A stretch of DNA of 64,000 bases from Alphaproteobacteria bacterium (lineage in GTDB: Bacteria > Pseudomonadota > Alphaproteobacteria > Sphingomonadales > Kordiimonadaceae): positions 1 through 64,000 of the forward strand of contig JAJFIU010000147.1 in assembly GCA_021774695.1 (NCBI GenBank). The letters are read 5' to 3'. Of the stretch, positions 6,999-16,933 are shown piece after piece. A program made the position numbers and the translations under genes. The notes beneath the pieces were generated by a model. The model made no database searches and was not told where the DNA came from. It was given only the letters and a program-made list of their open reading frames with translations. Positions within the stretch are counted from its first letter, which is position 1. Every line of letters starts with the position of its first letter.

Positions 6999-9239
6999 AT
7001 GAGAATCAAGGATGTTACATCTCGTTTGGCTATATTGGCGTGTCTTGCACCGTTGACCTACGAAGTATCGGCTCAAGAGGACGACAAGGGTTCATTCGCG
7101 TTGGAAGAGATTATTGTAACGGCTCGTGGCCGAGAGGAAACGCTGCAGGCGGCTCCTCTCTCGGTAACGGTTCTGGGAAAGCAAACAATTGAAGATGCCA
7201 GAGTTAACCGTGTTGATGATTTCATTGGTATAATGTCTGGTATTACAATCGCAAATTCTCAGGATGCCGGCACAAACTTCATTACTATTCGTGGTATGTC
7301 GCAAACTCGAAACGGCGAACCTCCAGTCGCCGTCATTGTCGACGGTGTTCTACAGATAAATTCCCGTACATTTGACCAGACGCTATTTGATGTTGAGAAT
7401 ATCCAGGTCTTAAGAGGTCCTCAGGGCGCGCGTTACGGTCGTAACGCAACTGGCGGCGCTATTATTATCAATACGGTTGGGCCGACTGAAGAATTTGAGG
7501 GTTATGTAAGAGCCGGGATAGGGCGTGGAGAAGAGTATAATTTTGAAGCATCAATTTCCGGTCCTCTGGTTGAGGACAAATTATCCTATCGCCTATCTGG
7601 CAGTTACATCAACCGAGACGGTATATTCAATAATTTTGTGTTGAATGACGCTGTAGACTATTTTGAAGATATTACAGTGCGCGGACATTTGCACTGGACG
7701 CCGACAGAAAACTTTACAGCAGATGCCCGGTTTAACATTGTTCGCACGGATGCTGGTTCGCTTAATTTTTCTTATCAACCAGCCGTAGTAGACCCCGTCA
7801 CGGGCCTTCCAGGTTTTGATTTTTCGATTGCCGATGCTGACCTCGTTGAGCGAAGTTTTTCAGCAAATAACCTTGGTTTGGATGACCGGGATTTAAACCA
7901 ATTTTCACTTCGGCTCAATTATGAGGCCGACTGGGGTAATTTCACATCCGTTACAAGTTATGACAGCATAGAACAAAGCACCGGCAGCGATCAATTTCCC
8001 TACACGGCGGCAACAAGTGTGACTTTTGGCGCTTTCCCATTCTTTGACGGAATTCAGTCCCAGTATTTTGATGTCAATGCATTCAGTCAGGAAATTAGGG
8101 TTACGTCGAACAGCGATCAACGTTTAAGATGGATGGCAGGCGCTTACTTGCTACTGACAGACCGTTTTATTTCGTCCTCAATATCTAATGACTTGGGCCA
8201 AGGGCTGAACCGGATAGAGCGGGAGCCGATCAATTTCACAACCAATCCATTAACGTCCTTCATTGCGGACGATAATGATAATACAGCCTATGCCGTTTTC
8301 TTTGCTCTTGATTATGACATTACCGAAAATCTCGAGCTATCTTTTGCGGGAAGATATGACAAAGATGAGCGGAGCCAGACAGTTTCGCCGTTGCAAGGCG
8401 CCTATTCAGACGGTGTCCTTATTGCCGCCGTAGGTTCACCTGGTGCCACCAATGAAGCTAATTTCAGCAAGTTCCAACCAAAGATAAGTTTACGGTATTT
8501 GGTGAATGAAGACTTTTCAGTCTACACGTCTTGGGGACAGGGCTTTAGAAGCGGTCAATTCAACCAAAACGGTGTTGGTGCCGTTGCAGCTGGCGCAGGC
8601 GTAGCAGGTGTTTCTGATTTGTTGGGCAAGGAAACCACGGAAACCTATGAAGTTGGTTTCAAGGCTCAATTCCTCAACGACAGGGTTTCACTGAACGGTG
8701 CACTTTATAATACGGAAGTCACCAACGCGCCGTATTTCGTTTTCATAGGTGCTGTAAGTGCGCAGGTATTGGTGCCAATTGATGAGGTCACCATTAAGGG
8801 CGGCGAGCTGGAACTTAATGCGCGGATCACGCCGAACCTGGACTTTTATGCAGGTCTTGCGATTTCTAGCAGCGAGATTGATGCTTATTCTGTAAACTCG
8901 GCTGCGGTTGGCAATGACGCACCGTATGTTCCTGACTCAGCCATCAACATCGGCGGACAATATCGCAAGGAAATTTCCAAGAGCCTCGGCATGTTTATGA
9001 GAGTTGACTACGAGCACCGCGGTAGCCAGTTCTGGGATCCTGAAAATACTACAGCCCGTTCGGCCATTGACCTTGTGAATGTGAGATTGGGAATTGAAGA
9101 CAATGACGGTGCTTGGTCGTTGATCGGCTCCGTATCCAATCTTTTCGATGAAGTCTATAATTCGGAATGGGTTTTGGGCGGCTTCGCTCACGCCGGCCAG
9201 CCTGATGTGTGGCGCCTAGACTTCCGATATAACTTTTAG
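6999..9239 (+). CDS. TonB-dependent outer-membrane receptor, hydantoinase cluster
   Basis: This 746-residue TonB-dependent transporter begins MRIKDVTSRLAILA and has a cleavable signal peptide ending at VSAQ. A TonB box-like LEEIIVTAR is followed by a plug domain with VLRGPQGARYGRNATGGAI. The remainder is a 22-strand beta barrel ending with the C-terminal aromatic motif DFRYNF. It imports a ligand too large or too scarce for porins, using proton-motive energy through TonB. The start at 6999 is chosen because GGGAGGGAAAT precedes it and a signal peptide follows; an in-frame upstream extension lacks both. It is the probable first uptake step for the substrate of the two hydantoinase pairs downstream. 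Confidence 0.93.
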   Translation: MRIKDVTSRLAILACLAPLTYEVSAQEDDKGSFALEEIIVTARGREETLQAAPLSVTVLGKQTIEDARVNRVDDFIGIMSGITIANSQDAGTNFITIRGMSQTRNGEPPVAVIVDGVLQINSRTFDQTLFDVENIQVLRGPQGARYGRNATGGAIIINTVGPTEEFEGYVRAGIGRGEEYNFEASISGPLVEDKLSYRLSGSYINRDGIFNNFVLNDAVDYFEDITVRGHLHWTPTENFTADARFNIVRTDAGSLNFSYQPAVVDPVTGLPGFDFSIADADLVERSFSANNLGLDDRDLNQFSLRLNYEADWGNFTSVTSYDSIEQSTGSDQFPYTAATSVTFGAFPFFDGIQSQYFDVNAFSQEIRVTSNSDQRLRWMAGAYLLLTDRFISSSISNDLGQGLNRIEREPINFTTNPLTSFIADDNDNTAYAVFFALDYDITENLELSFAGRYDKDERSQTVSPLQGAYSDGVLIAAVGSPGATNEANFSKFQPKISLRYLVNEDFSVYTSWGQGFRSGQFNQNGVGAVAAGAGVAGVSDLLGKETTETYEVGFKAQFLNDRVSLNGALYNTEVTNAPYFVFIGAVSAQVLVPIDEVTIKGGELELNARITPNLDFYAGLAISSSEIDAYSVNSAAVGNDAPYVPDSAINIGGQYRKEISKSLGMFMRVDYEHRGSQFWDPENTTARSAIDLVNVRLGIEDNDGAWSLIGSVSNLFDEVYNSEWVLGGFAHAGQPDVWRLDFRYNF

Positions 9240-9246
9240 AATTAAG

Positions 9247-9288
9247 GCACCGCGTAGGGGAACTCTCCTCCATGCGGTGCTTCTTCTG
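9247..9288 (+). terminator. Probable transcription terminator after the TonB receptor gene
   Basis: GCACCGC (9247-9253) pairs with GCGGTGC (9274-9280) around a loop that can itself pair GGGGA with TCTCC. It is followed by the pyrimidine-rich TTCTTCTGTT. The position directly after the receptor stop codon suggests that the receptor and the hydantoinase operon have separate transcripts or that read-through is limited. Confidence 0.55.
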
Positions 9289-9423
9289 TTCCGTGTTTGT
9301 TAAAAGCTATCGGCACCGCTAGTTAGGCTGACTTTCCGATTGGCTATGCGTGCGAAGTAGTCACGCCTGTATCCGACGGCATCAAATTATTCACTATAAC
9401 TCAGAGAAAAAAGAGCTTCGATT

Positions 9424-11448
9424 ATGGCAAAATACCGTATCTCAGCTGACATAGGCGGCACTTTCACCGACTTTGTAATTGAAGACAAAACTACTGGGGA
9501 CATGAAAATTGGAAAAGTTCCCACCACTCCAGACAACCCGGCCCGGGGTGTTTTAAACGGGGTAAAACAGCTGGTTGATAATGCCAAGGACATCGACTTC
9601 TTTGTTCATGGCACAACAGTGGGGCTGAATGCATTTTTGGAACGACGCGGGGCAAGGGTTTTGCTCCTGATGACATCAGGAATTAGCGACACCTACACAA
9701 TTGCCCGCGGGCACAGGGAAGAGCTGTATAAACTTCATTACCGTAAACCGGATCAGCTTGTGCCACGCCGAGACGTACACGGCGTTGAAGAGCGGTTGGG
9801 TTGGGACGGCACAGTAGTTATCCCGCTTGATGAAAGCTCACTGCTTCCGATCATCGACAAGGTGAAAGCGGAAAACATCCCCGCAGTCGCTGTTTGTCTT
9901 CTTCATGCCTATTCTAATCCGGCTCACGAGCAAAGGGTCGGTGAAATCCTGGCAGCTGCCCTGCCGGGTGTATCTATATCATTGTCCCACGAAGTAGCGC
10001 CGGAATGGCGCGAAGTAGAACGTGCATCTTCCACGGTGATGGATGCCTACGTCGCGCCGGTTGTGGAGCTATATCTGTCTACCCTCAAGAAGGAGCTAGT
10101 CGGTGTTGGCATGAAAGAAACTGTTCATGTTATGCGGTCGAACGGCGGCGTGATGACAGATGCGCATGCAAGCAAACACCCTATTACAACGCTGTTATCG
10201 GGCCCTGTCGGGGGTAGTATTGGCGGTGTTGAACTGTCTAAGTCTACCGGTATTAAAAACCTCCTCTGTGTCGATATGGGGGGCACTTCTTTTGATCTGA
10301 GTTTAGTTGTTGACGGACAGGCCGAGCTTTCTAGTGAAACTGTCCTGCAGGGTCTGCCGTTATTGATGTCGATCATCAATATTGAAACTGTTGGTGCCGG
10401 CGGTGGATCGCTTGCTTGGGTTGAAAATGGCGGTTTGAGAGTGGGCCCCCAAAGTGCCGGTTCGCAGCCCGGGCCTGTTTGCTATGGTCGGGGCGGAACG
10501 CAGCCGACAATAACGGACGCCAATCTTTTCCTTGGGCGCCTTGGTGAGGGGTCGCTCCTTAACGGAGAAATGTCATTAGACACTTCTGCGACAGCTCTAG
10601 CTTTCAAAAAATTAGCGTCTGAAATAGGCCTTTCCGATATCCAACTTGCGGAAGGGATGATCTCCATTGGCAATGCCAAGATGGCAGATGCAATGCGGAC
10701 CATTACCGTTGGCCGCGGCATTGACCCGCGCGGGTTCACTCTGGTCGCCTTTGGCGGCGCGGGGCCAATGCATGCGGTTGAATTGGCACGCGAACTGGAT
10801 ATAGGGCAAATAATCATCCCCCAATTCCCAGGAACCTTTTCTGCGTGGGGCATGTTGCAAAGCGACATAAGGCATGACCTCAATGTGAGCTACTATGCCC
10901 TTTCCGATGACATAGACCATTCTATCGTCGCGGGTCATTTTGATGAAATGCGGACTGCAGGGGCAGCGGTACTTACCGAAGAAAATGTAGCCGTAGAGGA
11001 CATGAGCTTCAATTTCTCGGTAGATCTGCGTTATGTGGGACAAGAATATACCATTAACGTTCCGGTATCTGAAGGTGTCGACATTGACCTAGCAGTTGAC
11101 TGTTTTCACGATTTGTATGAAGCGCGTTACGGTCATGCTCTCAAAGGTTCTCCGGTTGAATTTATCAACCTGCGTGTGGCGGCTATTGGACAGCTTGAGC
11201 GGTCACCTTCTGGAAGTGAAACCACGAAGAACACCGGTTCTCCGATAATTAACCACAGAGGAATTATCTTTGACGGCGAGACGCATAAAACACCGATATT
11301 CAAACGGGATTTTATGAATGAAGGACAGCTTTTTACTAGCCCCGCAGTGATCGAGGAAGCTAGTGCGACTACCATTATCCCACCAGGCTATGGGTTTAGG
11401 TTGGATGCGATCGGCAATATTGTCATTCAGTCGGAGGCTATATCATGA
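9424..11448 (+). CDS. Hydantoinase/oxoprolinase subunit A, first pair
   Basis: The 674-residue protein is the ATP-binding subunit of the N-methylhydantoinase / 5-oxoprolinase / acetone-carboxylase superfamily. It carries the N-terminal phosphate loop DIGGTFTD (9-16), the FVHGTTVGLNA segment, a second actin-like motif CVDMGGTSFD and SGPVGGS. The C-terminal domain follows. The A subunit phosphorylates an amide or carbonyl oxygen of a cyclic substrate, which the B subunit then hydrolyses or carboxylates. The gene overlaps its B partner by 4 bp (ATGA). Its sequence differs clearly from the second A gene at 13170, so the pairs are diverged paralogues, not a recent copy. The substrate is unknown. 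Confidence 0.92.
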   Translation: MAKYRISADIGGTFTDFVIEDKTTGDMKIGKVPTTPDNPARGVLNGVKQLVDNAKDIDFFVHGTTVGLNAFLERRGARVLLLMTSGISDTYTIARGHREELYKLHYRKPDQLVPRRDVHGVEERLGWDGTVVIPLDESSLLPIIDKVKAENIPAVAVCLLHAYSNPAHEQRVGEILAAALPGVSISLSHEVAPEWREVERASSTVMDAYVAPVVELYLSTLKKELVGVGMKETVHVMRSNGGVMTDAHASKHPITTLLSGPVGGSIGGVELSKSTGIKNLLCVDMGGTSFDLSLVVDGQAELSSETVLQGLPLLMSIINIETVGAGGGSLAWVENGGLRVGPQSAGSQPGPVCYGRGGTQPTITDANLFLGRLGEGSLLNGEMSLDTSATALAFKKLASEIGLSDIQLAEGMISIGNAKMADAMRTITVGRGIDPRGFTLVAFGGAGPMHAVELARELDIGQIIIPQFPGTFSAWGMLQSDIRHDLNVSYYALSDDIDHSIVAGHFDEMRTAGAAVLTEENVAVEDMSFNFSVDLRYVGQEYTINVPVSEGVDIDLAVDCFHDLYEARYGHALKGSPVEFINLRVAAIGQLERSPSGSETTKNTGSPIINHRGIIFDGETHKTPIFKRDFMNEGQLFTSPAVIEEASATTIIPPGYGFRLDAIGNIVIQSEAIS

Positions 11449-13118
11449 CCAAATTACAAGCTAACCCCATTACAACGGAGATTATCCGCAATGCTTTCAA
11501 TTCTATTGCGGAGGACATGAATGCAGCGCTGATAAGGAGTGCCTATACCCCCATAATTTATGAAGGTAAGGACTGTGCCGTAGCCTTGCTCGATGAAGAC
11601 GGGGAGGTTTTAGGCCAATCGTTGGGGCTGCCATTGTTTTTGGGGAACCTCTCTTTGTGCGTGCAGATTGTAGCCGAGATGCATGGCTGGGATTACTTTA
11701 ACGAAGGGGATGTGGTTTTCTTGAACGACTCGTATATTGCCGGTACGCATTTAAATGATGTTACGGTAATTGTGCCCATATTCTGGAACAATAAACGTGT
11801 TGGTTTTGCAACCTCACGAGCGCATTGGCTTGACGTAGGCGCGAAAGACGCAGGTCAATCTACCGATTCCCATGAAATTTATCAGGAGGGCATGCGGTGG
11901 GCACCAACAAAGGCCTATGCGGCAGGCAAACCACAACAAGAAATTCTCACATTTCTGAAACTGAACAGTCGGTTTGGAGATGCCTTGCTTGGAGATCTCC
12001 ATGCTCAAATAGCCGCAGGCAAAACAGGCGAACAGCGCTTCAGTGCATTGCTTGATAGGTTTGGGATTGAAACTGTTTTAGCCGCGCGGGATGATATTTT
12101 TAGGCAGTCTGCAGAAATGGAGCGCGAGTCGATCCGCGCAATCCCTGACGGCATTTACAAGGCGGAAGGTGCGCTCGATAATGATGGGCTTTCCAAGGAA
12201 CCAGTTCCCGTTAAGCTTACTATTTCAGTCAACGGCGATAAAATGGCAGTTGACCTCGCGGGTTCGTCAGAACAAACGCGCGGCGCGGTTAACTGCGGTG
12301 AAACCCAAACTATTTCGGCAACACGCGTGGCGTTCAAACTACTGATTAACCCGCAGCGCCCGGTAGATGGTGGCACCTTCACGTCGCTGGACGTACTGGC
12401 GCCGGAAAATTCGATATTCAACGCTCGGGAACCTGCTGCTTGCTCTTGGTATTTTTCTTCATTGGGCTTGTTGATCGATTTATTTGTTAAAGCCTTGTCG
12501 CCGGTTATGCCGCAGGCCGTTGCTGCCGCCCATTACGGCGATTCGATGGTTTTGATTTTAAGTGGCTACGATAAATCGAAGAATGATGAACTGTTTGTAT
12601 CGATCGAGGCCAACACTGGTGGTTGGGGCGCTTGGTCTGAAGGTGACGGGCAGGATTGCCTGATCAACAATGTAAACGGCAGCTTCAGAGACTATCCCAT
12701 CGAAGTGTATGAGCACCGTTATCCGGTTCGCATCATGAAGTATGGCATTCGGGAAGATAGTGGAGGCCCCGGAAAGCACAGAGGCGGCAACGGAAGCTAC
12801 CGGGAATATCACCTCACCAATGATGCAAATATGTCCCTTTGGTTTGAAAGGGCACATACCACAGCTTGGGGGCTTGAAGGCGGGCACGCCGGTAAAGCAC
12901 CCGAGGTTAATGTCATTTCTCCCGATAATACTGAGAAAAGTCTCATGAAAACTAATGCGATGCCACTAAAGGCAGGTACGATTATTCTGACAAAAACCGG
13001 AGGTGGCGGTGGATATGGTGATCCGGCGGAGCGAGATGCGACGCAAATCGCCAAGGACATAGAGAACAGCCATGTAAGCGAAAGCTTTGCTAAAGAGTTT
13101 TATGGTGGGGTTGGATAA
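11445..13118 (+). CDS. Hydantoinase/oxoprolinase subunit B, first pair
   Basis: The 557-residue B subunit of the hydantoinase superfamily opens with PITTEIIRNAFNSIAEDMNA, the usual PxxxEVxxxxxxxIAEEM pattern. It contains NDSYIAGTHLNDVTV, the family's NDPYxGGTHLxDV metal-site region, and SRAHWLDVGA. The C-terminal GGGGGYGDP region is also typical. It forms a complex with the A subunit encoded just upstream (4-bp overlap), implying translational coupling. Length is normal for hydantoinase B proteins, which are shorter than fused 5-oxoprolinases. It is cytoplasmic. Confidence 0.92.
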   Translation: MTKLQANPITTEIIRNAFNSIAEDMNAALIRSAYTPIIYEGKDCAVALLDEDGEVLGQSLGLPLFLGNLSLCVQIVAEMHGWDYFNEGDVVFLNDSYIAGTHLNDVTVIVPIFWNNKRVGFATSRAHWLDVGAKDAGQSTDSHEIYQEGMRWAPTKAYAAGKPQQEILTFLKLNSRFGDALLGDLHAQIAAGKTGEQRFSALLDRFGIETVLAARDDIFRQSAEMERESIRAIPDGIYKAEGALDNDGLSKEPVPVKLTISVNGDKMAVDLAGSSEQTRGAVNCGETQTISATRVAFKLLINPQRPVDGGTFTSLDVLAPENSIFNAREPAACSWYFSSLGLLIDLFVKALSPVMPQAVAAAHYGDSMVLILSGYDKSKNDELFVSIEANTGGWGAWSEGDGQDCLINNVNGSFRDYPIEVYEHRYPVRIMKYGIREDSGGPGKHRGGNGSYREYHLTNDANMSLWFERAHTTAWGLEGGHAGKAPEVNVISPDNTEKSLMKTNAMPLKAGTIILTKTGGGGGYGDPAERDATQIAKDIENSHVSESFAKEFYGGVG

Positions 13119-13169
13119 AATGATGGGCAAGTTTTCTGCGACGTCTCAATTTTCTGAGGGGGGTCTGCG

Positions 13170-15254
13170 ATGTCAAAAATAAGGGCAGCAAGTGATATTG
13201 GTGGTACCTTCACTGACCTCGTATATTTTGCAGTTGACGAAGAAACCGGGCAAGTAGCTGAAATTAACGCCGTTAAGACACACACAACGCCGGATGAATT
13301 CCAGGCTGGCGTTATGACCAGTCTTGACGTTGCGGGCATCTCGGCTAAGGATCTATCGTTTTTTGCTCACGGCTCAACCGTAGTTATCAATGCTCTGACC
13401 GAACGTAAAGGTGTGAAAACTGGACTAATAACAACACGTGGATTTCGAGATATTCTTGAAATTGCGCGCGGTAACAGACCGGACTTTTTTAATTTACGGT
13501 ACCAGAAACCTGAAGCATTTGTGCCGCGCTATCTTCGCCAGGAAGTTACGGAACGGATGACCCATCGCGGCGACGTAGTAACGCCGCTAATACTTGATGA
13601 AATCAAACCAATTCTGAAGAGTTTTGAAGCTGAGGGTGTTGAGGCGATAGCCGTTTGCCTGCTGCACTCATATGCCAACCCTGCACACGAACAACAGGTT
13701 TGTGAAGAAATCAAAAGGCTGGCGCCAAACGTCACGCTTGTGGCGTCGCACCAAATATCGCGAGAATGGCGCGAGTATGAACGAACCAACACCACGGCGT
13801 TATGCGCTTATGTCAAGCCTATCGCGGGTGCATACCTTAATGAAATGGAAAAGTCATTACAGCGTGATGGGTTCACGGGATCGTTCTATGTCATGCAGTC
13901 TAACGGAGGTATTGACACTGTCGCGTCTGCGAAAGAAGTGCCGATTTCTATCGTAGAATCAGGTCCAGCAAGTGGTGTTTTAGGAGCTGCGGCTCTAGGT
14001 AAAGTTCTTGGTATTGACGATATTCTTGCCTTTGATATTGGCGGCACCACAGCCAAGTGTTCGTTGATTGACGGAGGAAGGGTCAGCCTTACAAATCAAT
14101 ATATGATCGAAAAAAACGCTCGGTCTGCCGGCTATCCAATCATGACACCGGTTGTTGATATTGTAGAGATCGGGAATGGAGGCGGGTCAATTGGATGGGT
14201 TGACGAATTCAATAAAATGCATGTTGGACCGCAAAGCGCGGGCGCCATTCCGGGGCCGGTTGCTTACGGAAAAGGTGGCACCGAGCCGACAACTACTGAT
14301 GCGAATATACTGCTGGGACGGATCAACCCTAATTACTTTATCGGCGGAGAAATACAGGCGGATGTAGCTGCCGTTAGCTTGGCTTTCGAAAAACTCGGCG
14401 AGCAACTTGGTATGTCTGCCATTGAGGCTGCGCGAGGTGTCATTCGAATTGCAAATCACAATATGGGCAATGCCCTTAAGCTAGTTTCAATAAACCGGGG
14501 GTATGACCCGAGAGACTTCACTATGATCGCGTTTGGCGGTGGCGGCGCGATGCATGCTGCTGCACTGGCCCGTGAACTGAATATTCCGAAAGTTATTATA
14601 CCCGCTCATGCAGCGGTGTTTTCAGCATGGGGAATGTTGATGTCTGATCTGCGGCGTGACTATGCGTTGACTTTACCTCTGGCACTCAAGGCCAATAACG
14701 CATCGAAGATATCTAAGACGTTTCAGAATATTTGCACTGAAGCGACAGAAGCATACGCAACTGAATCTATAGAAAAGGGTGATGTGTATTTTGAGCAAAT
14801 GCTTGAGCTACGCTATGAGGGACAAGAGCACACCGTTCAAATTCCTATTCCATTAGACGGTATTGATGGTGCAGCAATCGAAAAACTGGTTGAAAGTTTT
14901 AATGACGCTTACGAACGCAAATATACATACCGCCTTGAGAATAATGTTGAGCTCGTTAGCTGCAAAGTAACAGCGTTTGCCCGAGTTGATCGACCAGCAA
15001 TTGGTAAATTGGATGCGTCTTTGTTTGGGTCGATTGATGAGGCGAAAAAGGAAGTTCGCGATGTGGATTTTGATGAATACGGCATGCACAAAACTACAAT
15101 ATATCAGAGAGAAAAACTGGCCCCAGGCGTTGTTTTCAGCGGTCCGGCTATTGTTGAAGAGGCGGGTAGTACGGTTGTAGTTTTCCCTTCTCAAATTCTG
15201 AACGTTGATGACTATGGTAACCTGCACATAAACACGGCGGGGGGATTATCATGA
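13170..15254 (+). CDS. Hydantoinase/oxoprolinase subunit A, second pair
   Basis: The 694-residue second A subunit has the phosphate loop DIGGTFTDL near residues 9-17, FFAHGSTVVINAL, LAFDIGGTTAKCSL and ESGPASGV. It starts 51 bp after the first B gene behind a strong TGAGGGGGG ribosome site and overlaps its own B gene by 4 bp. Having two complete A/B pairs in tandem suggests either two consecutive ATP-dependent ring openings or two substrates of one compound class, for example N-methylhydantoin and 5-oxoproline. Sequence alone does not decide between these. Confidence 0.92.
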   Translation: MSKIRAASDIGGTFTDLVYFAVDEETGQVAEINAVKTHTTPDEFQAGVMTSLDVAGISAKDLSFFAHGSTVVINALTERKGVKTGLITTRGFRDILEIARGNRPDFFNLRYQKPEAFVPRYLRQEVTERMTHRGDVVTPLILDEIKPILKSFEAEGVEAIAVCLLHSYANPAHEQQVCEEIKRLAPNVTLVASHQISREWREYERTNTTALCAYVKPIAGAYLNEMEKSLQRDGFTGSFYVMQSNGGIDTVASAKEVPISIVESGPASGVLGAAALGKVLGIDDILAFDIGGTTAKCSLIDGGRVSLTNQYMIEKNARSAGYPIMTPVVDIVEIGNGGGSIGWVDEFNKMHVGPQSAGAIPGPVAYGKGGTEPTTTDANILLGRINPNYFIGGEIQADVAAVSLAFEKLGEQLGMSAIEAARGVIRIANHNMGNALKLVSINRGYDPRDFTMIAFGGGGAMHAAALARELNIPKVIIPAHAAVFSAWGMLMSDLRRDYALTLPLALKANNASKISKTFQNICTEATEAYATESIEKGDVYFEQMLELRYEGQEHTVQIPIPLDGIDGAAIEKLVESFNDAYERKYTYRLENNVELVSCKVTAFARVDRPAIGKLDASLFGSIDEAKKEVRDVDFDEYGMHKTTIYQREKLAPGVVFSGPAIVEEAGSTVVVFPSQILNVDDYGNLHINTAGGLS

Positions 15255-16933
15255 GCAATCAAACGCCATCCGCCATCGACCCTATTGATCCAATTACGAC
15301 TGAAATCATTCAGAGTTCATTGACAGCTATAACTGACGAGATGTTCGCCACCATGCGAAAAACGGCGATGAGCTCGATCATATACGAAGTGCTGGATTTC
15401 GGTGTTGCCATGATGGATGCAACGGGAAGTCTGGCAAGCTCCGGATCTGGAATTCCAGGGTTTATTGGTATGTTGGAGCCGGGCGTACGATCTGTCATGG
15501 AGAAGTTTGACGTCGCAACAGATGTGTTCCCCGGCGATATCTTTATGACCAACATCCCTCATCATGGAGGTGTTAGTCACCTCAACGATGTAGTTTTGAT
15601 TTTGCCCGTATTTGCTGACGGCAAATTGTTGGCCTGGCTTGCTAACAAGGCCCACTGGGTGGATGTTGGCGGCTCCTTTCCCGGGAGTATCAGCCCAGAT
15701 GCGTTGGACATTTACCAAGAGGGACTTCAGCTTCCCTGCATAAAAGTGGTCGATAAAGGCATAACAAATCAGTCAGTGATCGATATTCTGGCAATTAACA
15801 GCCGCCTGCCTGACATCACTGTGGGCGACTTTTGGGCCGGTGTAGCGTCCATGCGTGCCGGGGAGCGGCGCTTATTGTCTCTCGCTGGCAAATATGGACC
15901 CGCAGCCCTGTATTATGCGATCGAAGATTACATTGTGACCGGGGAAGCGATGTCCAGGAAAGCGCTGAGCGGCCTTCCTAAAGGCACCTTTGAAGCAACT
16001 GATATTACCGACGAAGGGCTGAAAATTCAGGCAACAATAAAAATTTCCGACGATGAATTTCTTGTTGACCTGCGCGGAAATCCACCACAACGCAAAGATG
16101 CTCTAAACGCTTCGTTTGACGCGACATTTGTAGATGTGCAGATGATTTACAAAGCCATCGCGGGCGCTCAGACCTTTGCAAATGCAGGAACCTTCAAGCC
16201 GCTGAATGTGATTGTCGATGACGATTCGATGTTTGCCGCCAAGTATCCTGCGGCAATGAGTGTCTATTATGAGACCAGCATTATGCTGTTTGATCTTCTT
16301 TGGAAGGCGCTTGCGCCGGTGATGCCCGAGTGCCTGCCCGCCGGTCACTATGCGTCAATATGCGGTACTTTCATGGGTGGCCCGCACCCGGAAACTGGAA
16401 AAGATCATAGTATTGTTGAACCGCAAATTGGTGGTTGGGGTGGCAGTATCGACCGTGATGGGTTGAATGCTTTGTATACTGGTTACCACGGCGACACCTT
16501 CAATGTTCCGGTCGAAGTGGCGGAACAGCGCAACGGCTTGATGATCGACCGGCTGTGTTTGAACGAAGAGCAAGGCGGCGAAGGTGAGTACATTGGCGGT
16601 AAGGGAATTAATCTGGACTACAGAATTCTCCGCGACGATTGGTGGATCACGATGGCGTATGTTCGCTCCAAAAATGGTCCGTGGGGTTTAAACGGTGGTT
16701 TAAAAGGCACAACAAATTACATAAAAGTTCTGCGTAAAGACGGACATGAAGAACGATTTAGCAGCTGCACAGCACTTCCGCTTAGTAAAGGGGACGTGGT
16801 GCAGGTTGTTACGGCAAACGGCGGTGGCTATGGGTCGCCTGAAAGCAGGCCCCGAGCCAAAGTGCTGGCGGATATCAAAAACGGTTACATAACCAAAAAG
16901 CGGGCTGATGAAATATATGGATTTAGTGAATGA
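15251..16933 (+). CDS. Hydantoinase/oxoprolinase subunit B, second pair
   Basis: The 560-residue B subunit has DPITTEIIQSSLTAITDEMFA at the N-terminus, NIPHHGGVSHLNDVVL in the metal-site region and ANKAHWVDVGGS. The Gly-rich NGGGYGSP lies near the C-terminus. In the first B subunit the corresponding motif is NDSYIAGTHLND, so here the conserved ND is replaced by NI and the stretch carries two adjacent His. That is a hint of altered metal binding or specificity. The gene overlaps both its A partner (4 bp) and the amidohydrolase gene (4 bp), so all five genes from 9424 onward form one operon. Confidence 0.9.
   Translation: MSNQTPSAIDPIDPITTEIIQSSLTAITDEMFATMRKTAMSSIIYEVLDFGVAMMDATGSLASSGSGIPGFIGMLEPGVRSVMEKFDVATDVFPGDIFMTNIPHHGGVSHLNDVVLILPVFADGKLLAWLANKAHWVDVGGSFPGSISPDALDIYQEGLQLPCIKVVDKGITNQSVIDILAINSRLPDITVGDFWAGVASMRAGERRLLSLAGKYGPAALYYAIEDYIVTGEAMSRKALSGLPKGTFEATDITDEGLKIQATIKISDDEFLVDLRGNPPQRKDALNASFDATFVDVQMIYKAIAGAQTFANAGTFKPLNVIVDDDSMFAAKYPAAMSVYYETSIMLFDLLWKALAPVMPECLPAGHYASICGTFMGGPHPETGKDHSIVEPQIGGWGGSIDRDGLNALYTGYHGDTFNVPVEVAEQRNGLMIDRLCLNEEQGGEGEYIGGKGINLDYRILRDDWWITMAYVRSKNGPWGLNGGLKGTTNYIKVLRKDGHEERFSSCTALPLSKGDVVQVVTANGGGYGSPESRPRAKVLADIKNGYITKKRADEIYGFSE

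Noticed and set aside
9424-16933. The two hydantoinase pairs as a recent tandem duplication or assembly artefact
   Set aside because: The copies differ throughout, including at metal-site motifs, and have different spacing, so they are old paralogues.
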